From contig NZ_CAKROJ010000093.1 of NCBI RefSeq assembly GCF_934372025.1, forward strand, positions 1 through 5,942: a stretch of 5,942 bases of DNA. The letters are read 5' to 3'. Shown piece by piece: positions 4,682 through 5,942 of the stretch. This DNA is from an uncultured Blautia sp. (lineage in GTDB: Bacteria; Bacillota; Clostridia; Lachnospirales; Lachnospiraceae). The number at the start of each line of letters is the position of its first letter. The stretch's first letter is position 1. Position numbers and translations under genes: made by a program. Below the pieces are notes generated by a model, which was not told the DNA's origin, searched no databases, and saw only the letters and a program-made list of their open reading frames with translations.

Positions 4682-5942
4682 CTATATAATTCTCAAATTC
4701 TTCAGCAGACATCAGCACCTTACGTGGTTTTGTTCCCTCTTCCGGTCCGACTACTCCGGCATCACAAAGCTGATCCATAATTCTCGCCGCTCTGTTGAAC
4801 CCGATTTTGAACATTCTCTGAAGCATGCCTATAGATGCTTTTTCTTTTTCGATGATGAATTTGCCGGCATCCACAAAATAAACATCACGGTCATCACCGG
4901 AAGAGGCACCTGCGCCACCGGAAAGCCCCGCTGTGTTTACCTGCTGCTCAACCTGAGAATCATACTGCGTTCCAGGATTTTTTTCGGTAAGAAAAGCAAC
5001 GATATTGCTGACTTCCTCATCAGAAACAAAAGCTCCCTGCAATCTGGCCGGCTTCTGATATCCCTGCGGATAAAAGAGCATATCTCCCTTACCAAGAAGC
5101 TTCTCGGCACCATTCATATCCAGGATCGTTCTGGAATCGACACCGGATGATACAGAAAACGCAATTCTCGACGGCATATTTGCTTTGATCAGACCAGTAA
5201 TGACATTTACAGACGGACGCTGTGTCGCAATGATCAGATGGATGCCCGCAGCACGTGCAAGCTGCGCCAGACGGCAGATCGCATCTTCTACTTCGCCCGG
5301 TGCGACCATCATAAGGTCCGCAAGCTCGTCGACAATAATGATAATCTGCGGCATCTTTTCCGGTCGTTCCTCTCCTTCCGGAATTCGCATTCCCTCTACC
5401 TTACGGTTGTATTCCTGCAGGTTACGCACACTGTACTCCGCAAAGGTGTTGTATCGGCTCATCATCTCCGAAACAGCCCAGTTCAGTGCACCGGCGGCCT
5501 TCTTCGGATCTGTCACGACCGGAATAAACAGATGTGGAATGCCATTATACACACTGAGTTCTACCACCTTCGGGTCGATCATGATCAGCTTGACATCATC
5601 CGGTGATGCCTTATAAAGAATACTTACGATCAATGTATTGATGCAGACAGATTTACCAGAGCCTGTCGCTCCCGCGATCAGAAGATGCGGCATTTTTGCA
5701 ATATCCGCAACAACCGGCTTTCCGGCAATGTCCTTACCAACAGCAAAGGACATTTTGGATTTTGCCGACTGAAATTCCTGCGACTGCAGAATCTCCCTGA
5801 GCATAACTGCATGATTTTCCTTATTCGGTACTTCAATACCAACCGCCGCTTTGCCTGGTATCGGAGCTTCAATACGAATATCCGGAGTTGCCAGATTCAG
5901 CTTGATATCATCTGCCAGATTGACGATCTTGCTGACTTTGAC
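4668..5942 (-). CDS. ftsK: DNA translocase FtsK/SpoIIIE, C-terminal part (5' end outside window)
   Basis: This is a membrane-anchored, hexameric ATPase that pumps double-stranded DNA through the division or sporulation septum. The reading frame is open to the right edge, so the N-terminal membrane segments and linker are missing; 424 residues remain. What is visible starts in the alpha domain (VSKIVNLADDI, then APIPGKAAVGIEVPN). It continues with the RecA-like beta domain: Walker A GATGSGKS at about residues 91-98 of the fragment and Walker B IIIIVDE at about 200-206, followed by the conserved ATQRPSVNVITGLIKANMP stretch. A polar Gly/Ser/Gln linker follows at about 320-350. The fragment ends in the gamma winged-helix domain (ASIGMLQRMFKIGFNRAARIM), which reads octamer polarity sequences. 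The C-terminus EEYL is complete. The sequence does not separate an FtsK role in vegetative division from a SpoIIIE role in forespore packaging; one protein may do both. An internal ATG at 5804 is not the start, because conserved sequence precedes it. Confidence 0.97.
   Translation of the reverse strand, partial: VKVSKIVNLADDIKLNLATPDIRIEAPIPGKAAVGIEVPNKENHAVMLREILQSQEFQSAKSKMSFAVGKDIAGKPVVADIAKMPHLLIAGATGSGKSVCINTLIVSILYKASPDDVKLIMIDPKVVELSVYNGIPHLFIPVVTDPKKAAGALNWAVSEMMSRYNTFAEYSVRNLQEYNRKVEGMRIPEGEERPEKMPQIIIIVDELADLMMVAPGEVEDAICRLAQLARAAGIHLIIATQRPSVNVITGLIKANMPSRIAFSVSSGVDSRTILDMNGAEKLLGKGDMLFYPQGYQKPARLQGAFVSDEEVSNIVAFLTEKNPGTQYDSQVEQQVNTAGLSGGAGASSGDDRDVYFVDAGKFIIEKEKASIGMLQRMFKIGFNRAARIMDQLCDAGVVGPEEGTKPRKVLMSAEEFENYIEEYL

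Noticed and set aside
4452..5150. Plus-strand open frame of 232 codons opposite rlmH and ftsK
   Set aside because: It lies across two conserved minus-strand genes and their junction, and its sequence is low in family-like features; it is a shadow frame.
1..5942. CRISPR array, tRNA, rRNA, transposon, prophage or defence system
   Set aside because: Genes on one strand cover nearly all of the window and belong to known core families; no repeat array, transposase, integrase or structured RNA gene is visible.

Overview
The window looks like core chromosome from a spore-forming, Gram-positive member of the Clostridia, most likely a Lachnospiraceae-type gut anaerobe. This rests on the sporulation pair yqfC-yqfD placed directly before phoH and ybeY, on strong GGAGG-type ribosome binding sites, and on the protein sequences. 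The genus assignment is an inference. All eight supported genes lie on the minus strand, so transcription runs from right to left, and genes fill nearly the whole window. I see no tRNA, rRNA, CRISPR array, transposon or phage gene.

Layout in the direction of transcription. (1) 5942-4668: the C-terminal two thirds or so of an FtsK/SpoIIIE DNA translocase, cut by the right edge. (2) 4649-4170: rlmH, the 23S rRNA m3-pseudouridine-1915 methyltransferase, 18 nt after ftsK. An 18-nt-period direct repeat spans this junction. (3) A 97-nt gap, then a small cupin (4073-3747) that overlaps or abuts a cysteine-rich DUF2284 protein (about 3732-3175). (4) A roughly 100-nt gap holding a 15-bp hairpin whose 3' arm contains the yqfC Shine-Dalgarno, with a sigma-E-like promoter overlapping it. 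(5) 3074-64: a compact cluster yqfC-yqfD-phoH-ybeY in which each gene overlaps or nearly touches the next. (6) 63-1: a short spacer with a perfect TATAAT hexamer and a ribosome binding site pointing at a gene beyond the left edge.

The genes fall into two themes. FtsK/SpoIIIE and YqfC/YqfD serve chromosome segregation and spore formation. RlmH, PhoH and YbeY serve ribosome maturation and RNA metabolism. The sporulation pair and the housekeeping RNA pair appear to share one transcription unit, which raises the question of how phoH-ybeY are expressed in vegetative cells; a weak internal promoter candidate lies in the 3' part of yqfD. Compared with Bacillus subtilis, pgpH (yqfF) is missing between phoH and ybeY.

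I did not find a new multi-gene system. The most interesting items are regulatory: the hairpin that would hide the yqfC ribosome binding site on read-through RNA but not on RNA started at the predicted sigma-E promoter, and the short duplication that appears to supply the rlmH ribosome binding site.
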